NCBI RefSeq assembly: GCF_025290835.2
Contig: NZ_JAOCQD020000002.1
Location: 620,001 to 684,000, forward strand
Direction of reading: 5' to 3'
Length of the DNA: 64,000 nucleotides
Source: Aquabacterium sp. OR-4
Lineage (GTDB): Bacteria > Pseudomonadota > Gammaproteobacteria > Burkholderiales > Burkholderiaceae_C
The position numbers and the translations under genes are program-made. The notes under the pieces were generated by a model that was not told the origin of the DNA, did no database searches, and saw only the letters and a program-made list of their open reading frames with translations. Positions 42,501 through 49,159 of this stretch are shown here, in pieces. How positions within the stretch are numbered: the first letter of the stretch is position 1; every line of letters starts with the position of its first letter.

Positions 42501-45500
42501 CTGTCGTCCGATCAGCTGCAGGCCCTGTCCGACAGCCAGCTGCACGGCCTGAGCAACGCCCAGATCGGCGCGCTCACCTCCGACCAACTGGGCACCCTGC
42601 TGGGCTCGCAGTGGGCCGGCCTGTCGACCGCGCAGATCGCCGCGCTGAGCAGCGACCAGGTCAGAGCCATCGCCAGCGACGACCTGACCATGCTGACCAC
42701 GGCGCAGATCCGCGCCCTCGGCACAGAGGACATAGTGGCCATGGACAGTGCCGACCTGATCACCCTCACCGGCGAGCAGATGGCGGCACTCAGCATCGCC
42801 CAGGTGCAGGCCATCCAGTCCGACGACATCAATGCGCTGGGTGCGTCGATCAACGACCTGGGCGTGGCCCAGATCCGCGCCCTCAGCCAGGCCCAGTTCA
42901 ATGCCATGGCCACCGACGCCCTGGTGGCGATGAGCGCCGACTCGGTGAGCTCGCTGACCACCGAGCAGGTGAGCTGGCTCGACAGTACCGACCTCCGCGT
43001 GCTCACCGCCGACCAGCTGGGTGCGATGAGCACCACGCTGCTGCGCGCCATCGCCAGCGACGACATCGACAACATCTCGCTGTCGGCGCTGGGCGGCCTC
43101 ACGGCGGTCCAAGTGTCTGGGCTCACCAACGCCCAGCTCGCCTCGCTGAGCAGCGACCAGCTGCGCGCACTGAGCGATGGCCAGGTTGCCGGCCTGTCGA
43201 CGGCCCAGCTCACCTCGCTGGGTACCGAGGATCTGGGCACGCTGACGGCCACGCAGTTCCAGGCCTTCACCACACGCCAGATCGCAGCCCTGAGCTCCGA
43301 GCAGATCAATGCCCTGACCAGCGAGGATCTGCAGGCCTTCAGCGCCTCGCAGATGGCCGGCTTCACCACCAGCCAGCTGGCCAAGATGGGCAGCGACGAC
43401 CTCGCCCTGCTCACTGGTGAGCAGCTCGGTGCGCTGAGCAGCACACAGATCCGCGCCATCGAAAGCACCGACATCGCGGGCATCGGCCTCACCGCGCTGG
43501 CCGGCCTGTCGGGCAGCCTGGTGGGTGCGCTGACCGACGGCCAGCTGGCCTCGCTCAGCAGCGACCAGCTGCAGGCCCTGACCGACGACCAGCTGCGCGG
43601 CCTCGGCACCAGCCAGATCGCCAACCTGGGCACCGATGACCTGAACTCGCTGACCGCCAACCAGTTCCAGCAGCTCAGCACCGCCCAGGTGGCGGCGCTC
43701 ACCGCGGGCCAGCTGCAGAAGCTGGAAAGCACCGACCTGTCGGCGCTGACCGGAACCCAGGTGGCGGCCCTGCGCACCAGCCAGATCGCCAGCCTGACCA
43801 GCGACAACATCGCGTCGCTGACCGGCGAGCAGCTGTCGGCACTCGGCAGCGCACAGCTGCGGTCGATCGAGAGCACGGACATCGCCGCCATCGGCCTGAC
43901 CGCGCTGGGCAGCCTGAGCGCCACGCAGATGTCGCAGTTGACGAACGCCCAGCTCGCCTCGCTCAGCAGTGACCAGCTGCAGGCACTCAGCAACGACCAG
44001 CTGGCCGGCCTGTCCACCGCTCAACTGGCGTCGCTGTCGACCGAGGACCTCAACACCCTGACGGCGTCGCAGTTCGCGGCCCTGTCGGGCGGCCAGATCG
44101 CCGGGTTGACCGTGGTGCAGGTGTCCAAGCTCGAATCCACCGACTTGGCAGCGCTGGGCGGTGACCAGATGGCGGCCCTGCGCACCGCGCAGATCGCCGG
44201 CATGGACTCGGCCGACCTCGGCGTACTGAGCGCCGAGCAGCTGGGCGCCTTCACCACCACGCAGCTGCGGGCCATCGAGAGCGCCGACATCGCCGGCATC
44301 TCGGTCAGCGCCCTGTCCGGCCTCACCGCCAACCAGGTGGCAGGCCTGAGCACGGCCCAGCTCGGCGCGATGAGCAACGACCAGTTGCAGGCGCTCAACG
44401 CCGACCAGCTGGCCGGCCTGACTACGGCGCAGTTGGTGGGCCTGTCCACCGACGATCTCAACAGCTTCACCGCCACGCAGTTCCAGGCGCTGTCGGCGTC
44501 GCAGATGGCCGGTCTGACCACGCGCCAGATCGCCAGCCTGCAGAGCGAGGACATCCACGCCCTGTCGGCGCACCAGGTGCGCTCGATGACCACCGCCCAG
44601 CTGGCGGCACTGGACAGCACCGACCTGGGTGCCCTCACCGGCGAACAGCTGGCCGGCCTTTCGAGTGCCCAGATGCGGGTGCTGGACAGCAACGACGTCA
44701 TCGGCCTGAGCAACGATGCGCTGGCCGCCCTGACCGGCGCCCAGGTGGGCCAGCTCACCGCGGGCCAGATCAGCGGCCTGGGCACCGACCAGCTGCAAAG
44801 CCTGTCGGAGCAGCAGATCGCCGGCATGACCACGGCGCAGATTGCGGTGCTGGACAACACCGACCTGGCCTCACTCACCGACGCGCAGTTCCAGGCCCTG
44901 ACCACGGCCCAGATCGCCAGCCTGTCGACCTCACAGATCTACAACCTGAACGCCAGCGACTTCACGCTGCTGAGCGTGGCCCAGGTGCGGGCCATCGAGA
45001 CCACCGACATCGTGGCGATGACTGCCGCCGGCATCGGTGCGCTGAATGCCGAGCAAGTGGCCGCCCTGAGCACGCAGCAGGTGCGGGCCATCGAGACGGC
45101 GGACATCGCCGCGCTCTCGGCCGGTGACCTGCAGGAGTTCACCACCGCGCAGATCCGCGCGCTGAGCACGCTGCAGTTCGCCGCGCTGTCCAGCGACGAC
45201 CTGTCGCAGCTGAGCGCCACGCAGTTTGCGGCGCTGACCACGCAGCACATCCGCCAGATGGACAGCGTGGACATCGGCGCACTGAGCAACGAGCAGATCT
45301 CGGCCCTGACCACGGCCCAGGCCGCGTCCCTGACCACGGCGCAGATCGTGGCCCTGACCGATGGCCAGATCAGCGCGCTGGAGGTGCCCGACATCTCGGC
45401 GATGACCATGGCCCAGGCCGCGGCCTTCTCGACCGACGACTACAACCTGATGAACGCCTCGCAGCAGGCGGCGCTGACGGCCTTGTCGCCGATGATCCTG

Positions 45501-46181
45501 GACCTGGACGGCAACGGCATCCGCACGCTGTCGGCGGCCGAAGGGGTGCAGTTCGACCTCACCGCCACCGGCAACGTGGGCCAGTACGGCTGGGTGGGCA
45601 GCGGCGACGGCCTGCTGGTGCGCGATGTCAACGGCGACGGGGTCATCAACGATGGCAGCGAGCTGTTCGGCGCCGCCACCAAGCTGGCCAACGGCAGCAG
45701 CGCGGGCAATGGCTACGTGGCCATGGCCGCCCTCGACAGCAACGGCGATGGCCAGCTGTCGGCCGCCGACGAGGCCTTCGGCCAGCTGCAGGTGTGGGTG
45801 GACGCCGACGCCGACGGCACCACCGACCTGGGTGAGCTGAAGGGCCTGGTGGACCTGGGCATCGCCGCGCTGGATCTGGGCTACACCCAGTCCGACGAGG
45901 TGGACAACGGCAACCTGGTGGCCCTGCAGGGCAGCTACACCACGACCGACGGTGCCACGCACCAGATGGCCGACGTGTGGTTTGCCCAGCAGGCGGCCGA
46001 CGGCAGCGCACCGGTGATCGGCGAGCTGCTGTCCGAGCCGGCGGCCGATCTGGTGGGCGGCGCCAGCGTCGCGGCCAACAGCACGGCAGCGGCCACGGTG
46101 GCCAGCGGCGCCGCGCTGCCGACCACGCAGCTGACCTCGATCGACGAGGAACTGATGCGCAACCAAACGCCGCTGATCTGA
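30561..46181 (+). CDS. Giant 5206-residue octapeptide-repeat protein, predicted type I secretion substrate
   Basis: I do not recognise a named family for the repeat body. From near residue 10 to about 4970 the protein is an unbroken run of octapeptides with the pattern [Q/D]-[L/I/V]-x-x-L-[S/T]-[S/T]-x (for example QLAALSSD, QIRALGTA). Every 17 octads the same order of variants recurs (a DLNTLT octad, then QF, then an AIETRD or AIETAD octad), giving a 136-residue, 408-bp super-repeat, about 36 copies. There is no Sec signal, and I noticed no cysteine. Residues about 4976-5150 hold calcium-type loops (LDLDGNGI, DVNGDGVINDG, DSNGDGQLS, DADADGTTD), typical of C-terminal regions of type I-secreted RTX proteins and adhesins, ending ELMRNQTPLI. 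A type I secretion system lies 13-18 kb away. A giant secreted surface protein or adhesin is the best guess. The start has a strong Shine-Dalgarno. Confidence 0.88.
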   Translation: MASNIPNMTPAEIAALTTVQIAALTAADWAAFSIDQIAALTAEQIGVIPVQRIAVLTATQVGAFDPSDFAAMNTAQLRGIATSAMPAMTAADFDALTPSQVLSLTTGQVRAIAATEVAAISGSTLAGLSTLQVTALSTAQLAALTEGQMQSLSSAQLVSLTTSQLVSLASDDLRSLSADQFANLTSRQLGALTSSQVSSLEATYLAGLSTTQLRGLSTAAAAGIESSDLASFSAAQVAALGTAQIRALGTGTVAGMDADTIGRLSATQVAALSADQVAALGTDQLQLLSGAQVAALTSAQFAALGVSGLNALTSTQFQALTSVQMGRLSATQVAALETEDVAALSALQLRGLSTAAIAALNSAELSVLSANQIVGLTTTQVRALDSADLASLGTSTIAALGSAQMSGLSSAQLSALSSDQMQALTSQQLRALSTAQLSSLASDDLNQLTSTQFQALTSLQVAALTTNQLRQLEAEDLAALGSNQLRGVSAAAIAALDSDDVAALTSEQLRALNSAQLRAIETADISAIDPATLAGLGSAQIGQLTSAQLSALSSDQLQTLGTAQLRGLSSSQMAGLSTDDLNLYTPAQIAALGTAQIAGMTSTQIGALSSEQLAALGTHQIRAIDADDVAALSGADFAVFSSSQLGALSSAQLAKLDSSDLAGLTVAAMAGLSSGQLGALSSAQLAALSSDQLQALATAQILGLNTAQLGQLGSDDLNTLTSAQFAALSTKQIIGLSNAQIGALASDDLAALSSAQLRALGTRGIAALDSADMAVLSTAQLAALTTAQIGAIETADIVGVPTATLATLNTTQIAALSSAQLGALSSEQLQALTTHQLRALSASQLASLSSDDLNVLTAEQLQSLTTARVASLTSNQLDALSSDDLRALSTLQIRGLTSAQIAALATDTVNTLTTDQFGALTSVQIAALSSDQVANLASDHLSSLSTSQIRGLGAADIAALDSADIGLLNSAQMRALSSAQLRAIETNDIVGLDTETLALLSSTQLGQFTTAQLAALGSEQLQAITTAQIRGLGSAQIAGLDSTDLNTLTTAQFEALASVQIAALSSSQLGALSSDNLRAMNSAQIRAIETRDLAAFDSSDLAALTSGQVLALSSAQIRALATDDLLGLDVTDLSGAQVAALSSAQLAALSSDQLRALTSSQLAGLTTQQLATLGTDDLQSLSSDQYALLGTRQIAALSSAQVAALASDDLSHLTSAQIRALGTSMLRALDSADIAVLGADQVTGLSTAQLQAIDSADMAGLSSEALQALSSAQIAALTSAQLTALGSDQVAALSSVQVAAIGTAQLAALGTDALNELTAAQFAALSTRQIAALTSAQAAALQSDDLAALNSAQIRALSTTAIAALDSADLQALGTIQVAALGSAQVRAIETADLAGLGTDDMAALSSVQVSAFSTAQLGALGSDQMRALSSVQVAGLSTAQLAALATDDLLALTTTQIQALSTSRIAALSNNQLAALSSDQLQALTSGQVRSLSTSQIASLGSDDLNTLTATQFAQLTTAQIAGLSSSQIGTLATDDLAALTSAQIVAIDSRDLAALDSADLAALTSMQLAAMRTAQLAAIDSGDLVGLSTTSLAGLATAQIAALTTAQLASLSSDQLRSLTDTQLRGLSSLQLSSLSTDDLNTLTSSQFQALTSVQMAFLSSSQIGALQSEDLAALTSVQIRAIETRDIGALDSADLAALSSGQLAALTSGQLRAIDSADLTGLTTATLAGLSSLQIATLATQQLAALGTDQWRAMDTGQLRGLTTAQMASLATDDLGAFTSAQLTSLATVQINALTSAQLAALPSESLSLLNTAQLRAIDTRSLAALDTADIAALTSTQLGALNTMQLRALETADVAALNTTALQGLGSAQVAALGSTQLAALGTDQWQSLSSTQLRGLSTSQMASLGSDDLNALTTTQMSQLGTHQLAALTSAQLGRMESADLAGLTSAQLRAISTLALTGLDSADLAALSVGQTVNMSAEQLRALGSEDVVGLSTQALSGLGSAQFAAMTSAQFGALSSDQVVSLTSAQLRGLGTQALAGLASDDLNVLTSTQFSQLSTTQIAALSSAQMSKLESTDLAALTSAQVRAIETRVLAALDSADLAALTSAQTGAMSSTQLAALDSADLAGLSTSALSGIAASQISGFGTAQLAALGSDQWRALDSAQLKALSSRQIAHLTSEDLNALSSSQLQELTTTQLTALTSAQLAGLSSDHLQALSSVQLRGLTTSQLASLGSDDLRVLTSDQFSQLTTQQIGGLTSTQLAALESTDLAALGSGQLRAIETRDLAAFDSADLAVLNSSQLSGLSTAQIRGLDSTDLVGLSTDAMSGLSAAQMAAFGTAQLLSLGTDQWRSLSSTQLRGLGTEQIANLGTEDLNALTTTQLSALTTAQIVALSSVQLATLGTEDIASLTTAQMRAIETRDIAGLDSADFTALTTGQVAALTTEQLRAIESTDLSAMSTAGIAAIATAGLAALTTTQLGAMGSDQWQALSSLQLRGLSTAQLSGLSTEDLAALTTEQLGGLTTDQLRGLTTSQIATLDSTDVASLSSAQLRGFSTQQIAALDSSDLSGLTTQQAAGLSSDQLRALETADLGALNTNALAALSTANLAAFATAQLAALSSDQWRSLSTQQVRSLTATQIANLTTDDLGALTTDQLSKLTSDQLVALTTNQVASLDSGDIASLTTAQLRSLTSSEVVALDSADLAALNSAQVAALTLTQLRALETADLAAITTAGIAALATANMAAFSTRQISALGSDQLQALTTAQIRALGTDQLVGLATDDIVALQTVQIAALNTEQLASLSTLQINALRSEDLAALGTDQVRALSTAAVAALDSADLAVLTSVQVAAMSSDQLRAIETADLAAMVTAAIITLPTEALSGFSTAQLAVLSSDQWKALTTQQLRGLTTAQVANITTEDLAALSTAQLAGLSADQITALSTTQVASLDSADIAGLGTDQIRAMETRDIAALDSADLAALTSNQAAALTGDQLRALETADLAALTTASLVAIGADKMASLSTQQLGGMASDQLRALTTDQIRGLTTAQIASLATDDLRALTTEQLSVLNDEQIISLSTTQFASMESADLAALGSDQVRAMETRDIAALDSTDFAAMTSNHIMALGSAQLAAIESADIVGMTTAALSSINAANMAAFSTRQLAALGSDQFRSLTSDQLVGLTTAQVAGLGTDDLNSLSTTQFAALSSAQIAGLTTTQVQAMESADLAALTAGQMAAMSTRGIAAIDSSDASALNSVQLAALNTAQIRAFETVDLTVLATQALAGLTTVQLTALSTAQLAALGTDQLRALTTEQVQGLSTAQLASLSTDDLRSLTADQYAAFTTAQLVALGTQQYANLETNDLATLSTNQIRAITTQDIAAFDSADLAVLSADQVGALTSAQMRAIESSDIGGLTVNAMAGLGTSQIAALTTGQLGAMGSDQLQSLTATQLSALSTAQLSGLDSADLNTLTADQFTWLSTTQIAGLTTLQFSTIDSTDLVALTTAQVRAIETRDIAALASEDVTALTGTQLAALSTAQVRAIDSGDISGIGVSALSSLGSLQIAALSTAQLEAMGSDQIRALSADQLAGLSTVQLGSLGSDDLNALTASQFQLLSTLQIAGLTSLQLSTLESTDLLALSPAQVAAIETRDLVALDSADWAAMNANFVSSLTTAQVRAIESGDIIGIGESALSGLSSLQVAALSTVQLGAMGSDQLQDLSQQQIGGLTTAQVASLSTEDLNTLTATQIGYLGTAQIAALGTEQVANLESTDLAALSATQVAALSTRAIVALDTADANLLSAGQVAGLTTAQVRAMETADLAALSASGFAALHSGHIAALGTDQLGALTSDQLQDLSNAQLAGLTTAQVAKLATEDLNALTASQFQALTTRQIAALSTEQVTKLETADLAALSSAQMRALSAASLTAMDSTDLGVLSAEQLSGLSSTQLKAIESSDIASLAVSAVRGLTSTQIAVLATDQVAGLSSDQLQALSDSQLHGLSNAQIGALTSDQLGTLLGSQWAGLSTAQIAALSSDQVRAIASDDLTMLTTAQIRALGTEDIVAMDSADLITLTGEQMAALSIAQVQAIQSDDINALGASINDLGVAQIRALSQAQFNAMATDALVAMSADSVSSLTTEQVSWLDSTDLRVLTADQLGAMSTTLLRAIASDDIDNISLSALGGLTAVQVSGLTNAQLASLSSDQLRALSDGQVAGLSTAQLTSLGTEDLGTLTATQFQAFTTRQIAALSSEQINALTSEDLQAFSASQMAGFTTSQLAKMGSDDLALLTGEQLGALSSTQIRAIESTDIAGIGLTALAGLSGSLVGALTDGQLASLSSDQLQALTDDQLRGLGTSQIANLGTDDLNSLTANQFQQLSTAQVAALTAGQLQKLESTDLSALTGTQVAALRTSQIASLTSDNIASLTGEQLSALGSAQLRSIESTDIAAIGLTALGSLSATQMSQLTNAQLASLSSDQLQALSNDQLAGLSTAQLASLSTEDLNTLTASQFAALSGGQIAGLTVVQVSKLESTDLAALGGDQMAALRTAQIAGMDSADLGVLSAEQLGAFTTTQLRAIESADIAGISVSALSGLTANQVAGLSTAQLGAMSNDQLQALNADQLAGLTTAQLVGLSTDDLNSFTATQFQALSASQMAGLTTRQIASLQSEDIHALSAHQVRSMTTAQLAALDSTDLGALTGEQLAGLSSAQMRVLDSNDVIGLSNDALAALTGAQVGQLTAGQISGLGTDQLQSLSEQQIAGMTTAQIAVLDNTDLASLTDAQFQALTTAQIASLSTSQIYNLNASDFTLLSVAQVRAIETTDIVAMTAAGIGALNAEQVAALSTQQVRAIETADIAALSAGDLQEFTTAQIRALSTLQFAALSSDDLSQLSATQFAALTTQHIRQMDSVDIGALSNEQISALTTAQAASLTTAQIVALTDGQISALEVPDISAMTMAQAAAFSTDDYNLMNASQQAALTALSPMILDLDGNGIRTLSAAEGVQFDLTATGNVGQYGWVGSGDGLLVRDVNGDGVINDGSELFGAATKLANGSSAGNGYVAMAALDSNGDGQLSAADEAFGQLQVWVDADADGTTDLGELKGLVDLGIAALDLGYTQSDEVDNGNLVALQGSYTTTDGATHQMADVWFAQQAADGSAPVIGELLSEPAADLVGGASVAANSTAAATVASGAALPTTQLTSIDEELMRNQTPLI
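30590..45480 (+). repeat. 24-bp octapeptide repeats nested in 408-bp super-repeats
   Basis: About 620 octapeptide units (24 bp) are organised in blocks of 17 (408 bp). Three intervals between successive DLNxLT octads were counted as 17 units each; in one, a three-residue deletion was absorbed (DVTDLSGAQ). Copies are diverged rather than identical. The first roughly 70 residues and the last few octads are the most irregular. Confidence 0.88.
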
Positions 46182-46187
46182 GCGGGC

Positions 46188-46209
46188 GGGCGGCGCCCCG
46201 GCGCCGCCC
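46188..46209 (+). terminator. GC hairpin right after the giant gene
   Basis: GGGCGGCGCC (46188-46197) pairs perfectly with GGCGCCGCCC (46200-46209), six bases after the TGA. No T-tract follows. The minimal loop suggests that only the outer 8 bp form. Confidence 0.5.
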
Positions 46210-46241
46210 GCAACGCCAGCAGCCCCAGCCTGGCGGCGCAC

Positions 46242-46306
46242 GTCAGGCGCGCAGATCAGGCACCCGCGTCAGGCGCCCACGTCAAGCGCCCACCTCAAGC
46301 GCCCAA
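46242..46306. repeat. Five degenerate 13-bp tandem repeats
   Basis: Five consecutive 13-base units with consensus GTCAGGCGCCCAC at 46242, 46255, 46268, 46281 and 46294. They lie between the giant gene hairpin and the bidirectional terminator. Non-coding. Confidence 0.85.
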
Positions 46307-46310
46307 AGCC

Positions 46311-46351
46311 AAACGGCGCACCACCCCGGATCCCGGGTTGGTGCGCCGTTT
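46311..46351. terminator. Bidirectional terminator between convergent genes
   Basis: AAACGGCGCACCA (46311-46323) and TGGTGCGCCGTTT (46339-46351) form a perfect 13-bp stem with a 15-base GC-rich loop. The right arm continues TGTCTT. It serves the giant gene (+) and the glycosyltransferase-like gene (-) that converge here. Confidence 0.85.
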
Positions 46352-46388
46352 GTCTTGGCGCGGGTGTGGCGAAGTCTGGGGGGGCCGG

Positions 46389-47849
46389 TCAGGCCGGCGC
46401 GGGGCTGCCCCACTGCTGGCACAGCAGCGCATTGGGCAGCGGATCGCCCAGGCTGTCGTGGCTGGCCGGGCACAGCGCGCTGCGCACCGGCTGGCCGCTC
46501 ACATCGGCCAGCAGCGCCTCGCTGGCGCGGGCCTCGTTCAGCGTGGCTGATCCGGCCAGCACGGCGGCAAACAGGCCGTTCTCGCGTGGCATCAGCCGGG
46601 CCAGTTTCTGTGCCGCGGTCTGCAACTGCGCCGGCGGCAAGCCCAGCACCACCAGCACCGCGTAGGCGCCGCCCTGCGGCATGGCGTACACGCGGCCGGC
46701 GTTGGCCAGGTCAGCCATGTTCAGGTCCAGCACATCGGTGCGGCTGCCAGGGCCGAAAAACTGCATCAACGCCATCGAGGCCGCTTCCAGCTCGGGCGCA
46801 GCGAACGCCAGCGCGCCGGACGCATCGGTCACGCGCACCACCAGGGCGCGCAGGCCATCGCGGCGCCAGGGCCGCAACAGGCCTTCCAGCGCATCGGCCA
46901 CGCCGCGCCGCGGCGACACCTGCGCGCCCAGGCTGGCGCGATGCTGCCAGCACAGGTATTCCAGCAGCTCGGTGCGGCGCTGGTACTCGGGGTTGCCGCC
47001 GCGGCCATGGGCCAGCGCATGGCGGCGCGGGTCGGCCACGGCCTGGGGCTCGTCGCGGTGCTGCCAGCCGTAGCGCCGGGCGTCAAAGCTGGCGCGCAGG
47101 CGCTCGGGCGACAGCGAGCCCTGCCAGTGCAGAAACTCGTTGTCGCGGGTGATGCCGGGAAAGTAGTCGATCACGATGCCGGCGCGCTGGCGTGCCATGT
47201 CCAGCGAGAGCTGGTCGCGCTTGCTGTAGGCCAGGATGCTCTCCCACCACAGGCGGCCGAACTGCCGCAGCACCGGCGCATGGTGGCTGCGCAGCAGCAC
47301 GGTGCCGGTGGTCAGCGGCGTGATCTCGGCCAGCGGGCTCTGCTGGGCATAGGCATCGAGCTGGCGGCACACGGTGGCCACGTCGTCGTAGCCCAGCATC
47401 GCGATGGCGCCGGCCTCCTGGTGCAGGTGGGTGTGGCGCGAATGCTTGAAGGCGCGGAACACGAAGGCCCGGCCCTCGCCATCCACCTGCCGCGTGTGCA
47501 GGTCGGCCGCCTGCGGCAGGCGCTTGAAGGTGACGGTGTTGTCGATGTAGAGGCTGTGCTCGCAATCGCCGAAGTAGGCGTCGGGCATGGCCTTGGCGCG
47601 GCGCGAGGCCTTCTCGGGTGCCAGGTGCGATTCGTCGATCGGCACGCAGCGCCAGGCGGGCGAGCGCAGATCGGGGTTGTCGGTCAGGCACACGAAGTCG
47701 AGCTGCAGATCGCTGGCCGCACCGGGCGGCAACTGCGACAAGGGGTTGTTCAGCGCCTCCTTGGCGCCGATCAGCACCGTGTAGACCACCAGCCGGGTGC
47801 CGGGGCCCGCGGGCGCGGGCGTCTGGGAAGGGGTGTGCAGAACGCTCAT
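46389..47849 (-). CDS. DUF616/TOD1-type glycosyltransferase-like protein
   Basis: A 486-residue cytosolic-looking protein. Residues about 18-250 resemble DUF616/TOD1 family putative glycosyltransferases: [53 protein letters not shown] and [16 protein letters not shown]. The rest (about 300-486) has no family I recognise. The ATG at 47849 was chosen because similarity begins soon after it; the frame is open 84 codons upstream, but that part is Arg/Ala/Gly-rich shadow sequence. It converges on the giant gene and diverges from gmd across a 272-bp gap in which I see no gene. Likely substrate unknown; membership in the sugar cluster supports glycosyl transfer. Confidence 0.65.
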   Translation of the reverse strand: MSVLHTPSQTPAPAGPGTRLVVYTVLIGAKEALNNPLSQLPPGAASDLQLDFVCLTDNPDLRSPAWRCVPIDESHLAPEKASRRAKAMPDAYFGDCEHSLYIDNTVTFKRLPQAADLHTRQVDGEGRAFVFRAFKHSRHTHLHQEAGAIAMLGYDDVATVCRQLDAYAQQSPLAEITPLTTGTVLLRSHHAPVLRQFGRLWWESILAYSKRDQLSLDMARQRAGIVIDYFPGITRDNEFLHWQGSLSPERLRASFDARRYGWQHRDEPQAVADPRRHALAHGRGGNPEYQRRTELLEYLCWQHRASLGAQVSPRRGVADALEGLLRPWRRDGLRALVVRVTDASGALAFAAPELEAASMALMQFFGPGSRTDVLDLNMADLANAGRVYAMPQGGAYAVLVVLGLPPAQLQTAAQKLARLMPRENGLFAAVLAGSATLNEARASEALLADVSGQPVRSALCPASHDSLGDPLPNALLCQQWGSPAPA

Positions 47850-48121
47850 GGACGCCGATTCTCGGCAGCGCCGCAGGCCAGCCAGGGCCGGAAAAGCGCC
47901 CGCATTGCCGCCCTGTCGCCGGGCGCGCGGCACCGCCGCCCCGGCGCCCCCAGCCGCGCAGGGCCACGCCGGGGCCCGGAACAGCACCGTGTTTGCCCGC
48001 CTTTTGCCGCTCAAGTACGGCGCTGGCCGGTGTCCAATGTGCTGCAGTGGCGGCTTGCCGGCTGCACCCACGGGTGCGGTGCGGGCCGGTGCACCACCCA
48101 ACTTCGAGCCAGGGACACCCC

Positions 48122-49159
48122 ATGAAAAAAGCGTTCATCACCGGCGTCACCGGCCAGGACGGCTCCTACCTCGCCGAGTTCCTGCTCGCCAAGGGTTATG
48201 AGGTGCACGCCATCCTGCGCCGCAGTTCGGTGTTCACCACCAACCGCATCGACCATGTGCTGGATCACGAGCGGGTCAAGACCTACCACGGCGACCTCAC
48301 CGATTCCAGCAACCTGCACACCCTGCTGTCGCGCGTGCAGCCCGACGAGGTGTACAACCTGGGCGCCCAGTCGCATGTGGCGGTCTCGTTCGAGGTGCCC
48401 GAATACACCGCCGAGGTGGATGCGCTGGGCACCATCCGCCTGCTCAACGCCATCAAGGACCTGGGCCTGAAGCCGCGCTTCTACCAGGCCAGCACCTCCG
48501 AGATGTTCGGCGGCCTGCCCGAGACCGCGCCGCAAAGCGAGCGCACGCCCTTCCACCCGCGCTCGCCCTATGGCGCGGCCAAGCTCTATGCCTACTGGGC
48601 CACGGTGAACTACCGCGAGGCCTACGGCCTGCACGGCAGCAACGGCATCCTGTTCAACCACGAGTCGCCGCGCCGCGGCGAGACCTTCGTGACCAAGAAG
48701 GTCACCAAGGCCGTGGCACGCATCGCCCAGGGCCGCCAGCAGCAGCTGAGCCTGGGCAACCTGGACGCCAAGCGCGACTGGGGCTATGCCAAGGACTACG
48801 TGGAAGCCATGTGGCTGATGCTGCAGCAGGAGCGCCCCGACGACTACGTCATCGCCTCCGGCGAGACCTACAGCGTGCGCCAGTTCGTCGAGATGGCCTT
48901 CGCCGTCACCGGCGTGGCGCTCGACTGGGTGGGCGAAGGCGTCAACGAGCGCGGCGTGTGCCGCGTCACCGGCAAGACCCGCGTCACGGTGGACCCGCGC
49001 TACTTCCGGCCGGCCGAGGTGGATCTGCTGTGGGGCGACCCGGCCAAGGCACGCGAGAAGCTGGGCTGGCAGGTCAAGACGCCGATCAAGGACCTGGTGC
49101 GCATCATGGTCGAGTACGACCTGCGCCACGACGACTACGGCTGGAGCGACGAAGAATGA
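48122..49159 (+). CDS. gmd: GDP-mannose 4,6-dehydratase
   Basis: Gmd turns GDP-mannose into GDP-4-keto-6-deoxymannose, precursor of GDP-fucose, GDP-rhamnose and GDP-perosamine. The 345-residue product starts [18 protein letters not shown] (Rossmann fold). It has [14 protein letters not shown], the Ser/Tyr/Lys set in STSEMFGG and [11 protein letters not shown], and [15 protein letters not shown], a hallmark of Gmd. Length is typical. It overlaps the next gene, a probable reductase, by ATGA and leads the rightward sugar operon. Confidence 0.95.
   Translation: MKKAFITGVTGQDGSYLAEFLLAKGYEVHAILRRSSVFTTNRIDHVLDHERVKTYHGDLTDSSNLHTLLSRVQPDEVYNLGAQSHVAVSFEVPEYTAEVDALGTIRLLNAIKDLGLKPRFYQASTSEMFGGLPETAPQSERTPFHPRSPYGAAKLYAYWATVNYREAYGLHGSNGILFNHESPRRGETFVTKKVTKAVARIAQGRQQQLSLGNLDAKRDWGYAKDYVEAMWLMLQQERPDDYVIASGETYSVRQFVEMAFAVTGVALDWVGEGVNERGVCRVTGKTRVTVDPRYFRPAEVDLLWGDPAKAREKLGWQVKTPIKDLVRIMVEYDLRHDDYGWSDEE

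Noticed and set aside
30333..44798. 4821-codon open frame on the minus strand as a gene
   Set aside because: It mirrors the octad repeats, has no convincing start, Shine-Dalgarno or domain, and the plus strand has a good start, a promoter candidate and a recognisable C-terminal domain.
30561..45480. RTX nonapeptide or leucine-rich repeats as identity of the giant repeat region
   Set aside because: The period is 8, there is no GGxGxDxxx, and the LRR consensus LxxLxLxxN is absent; only the C-terminal part has calcium-type loops.
48010..48040. Sigma-28 promoter upstream of gmd (CTCAAGT followed by GCCGGTGT)
   Set aside because: The spacer is several bases too short and the -10 lacks the GATAA end.
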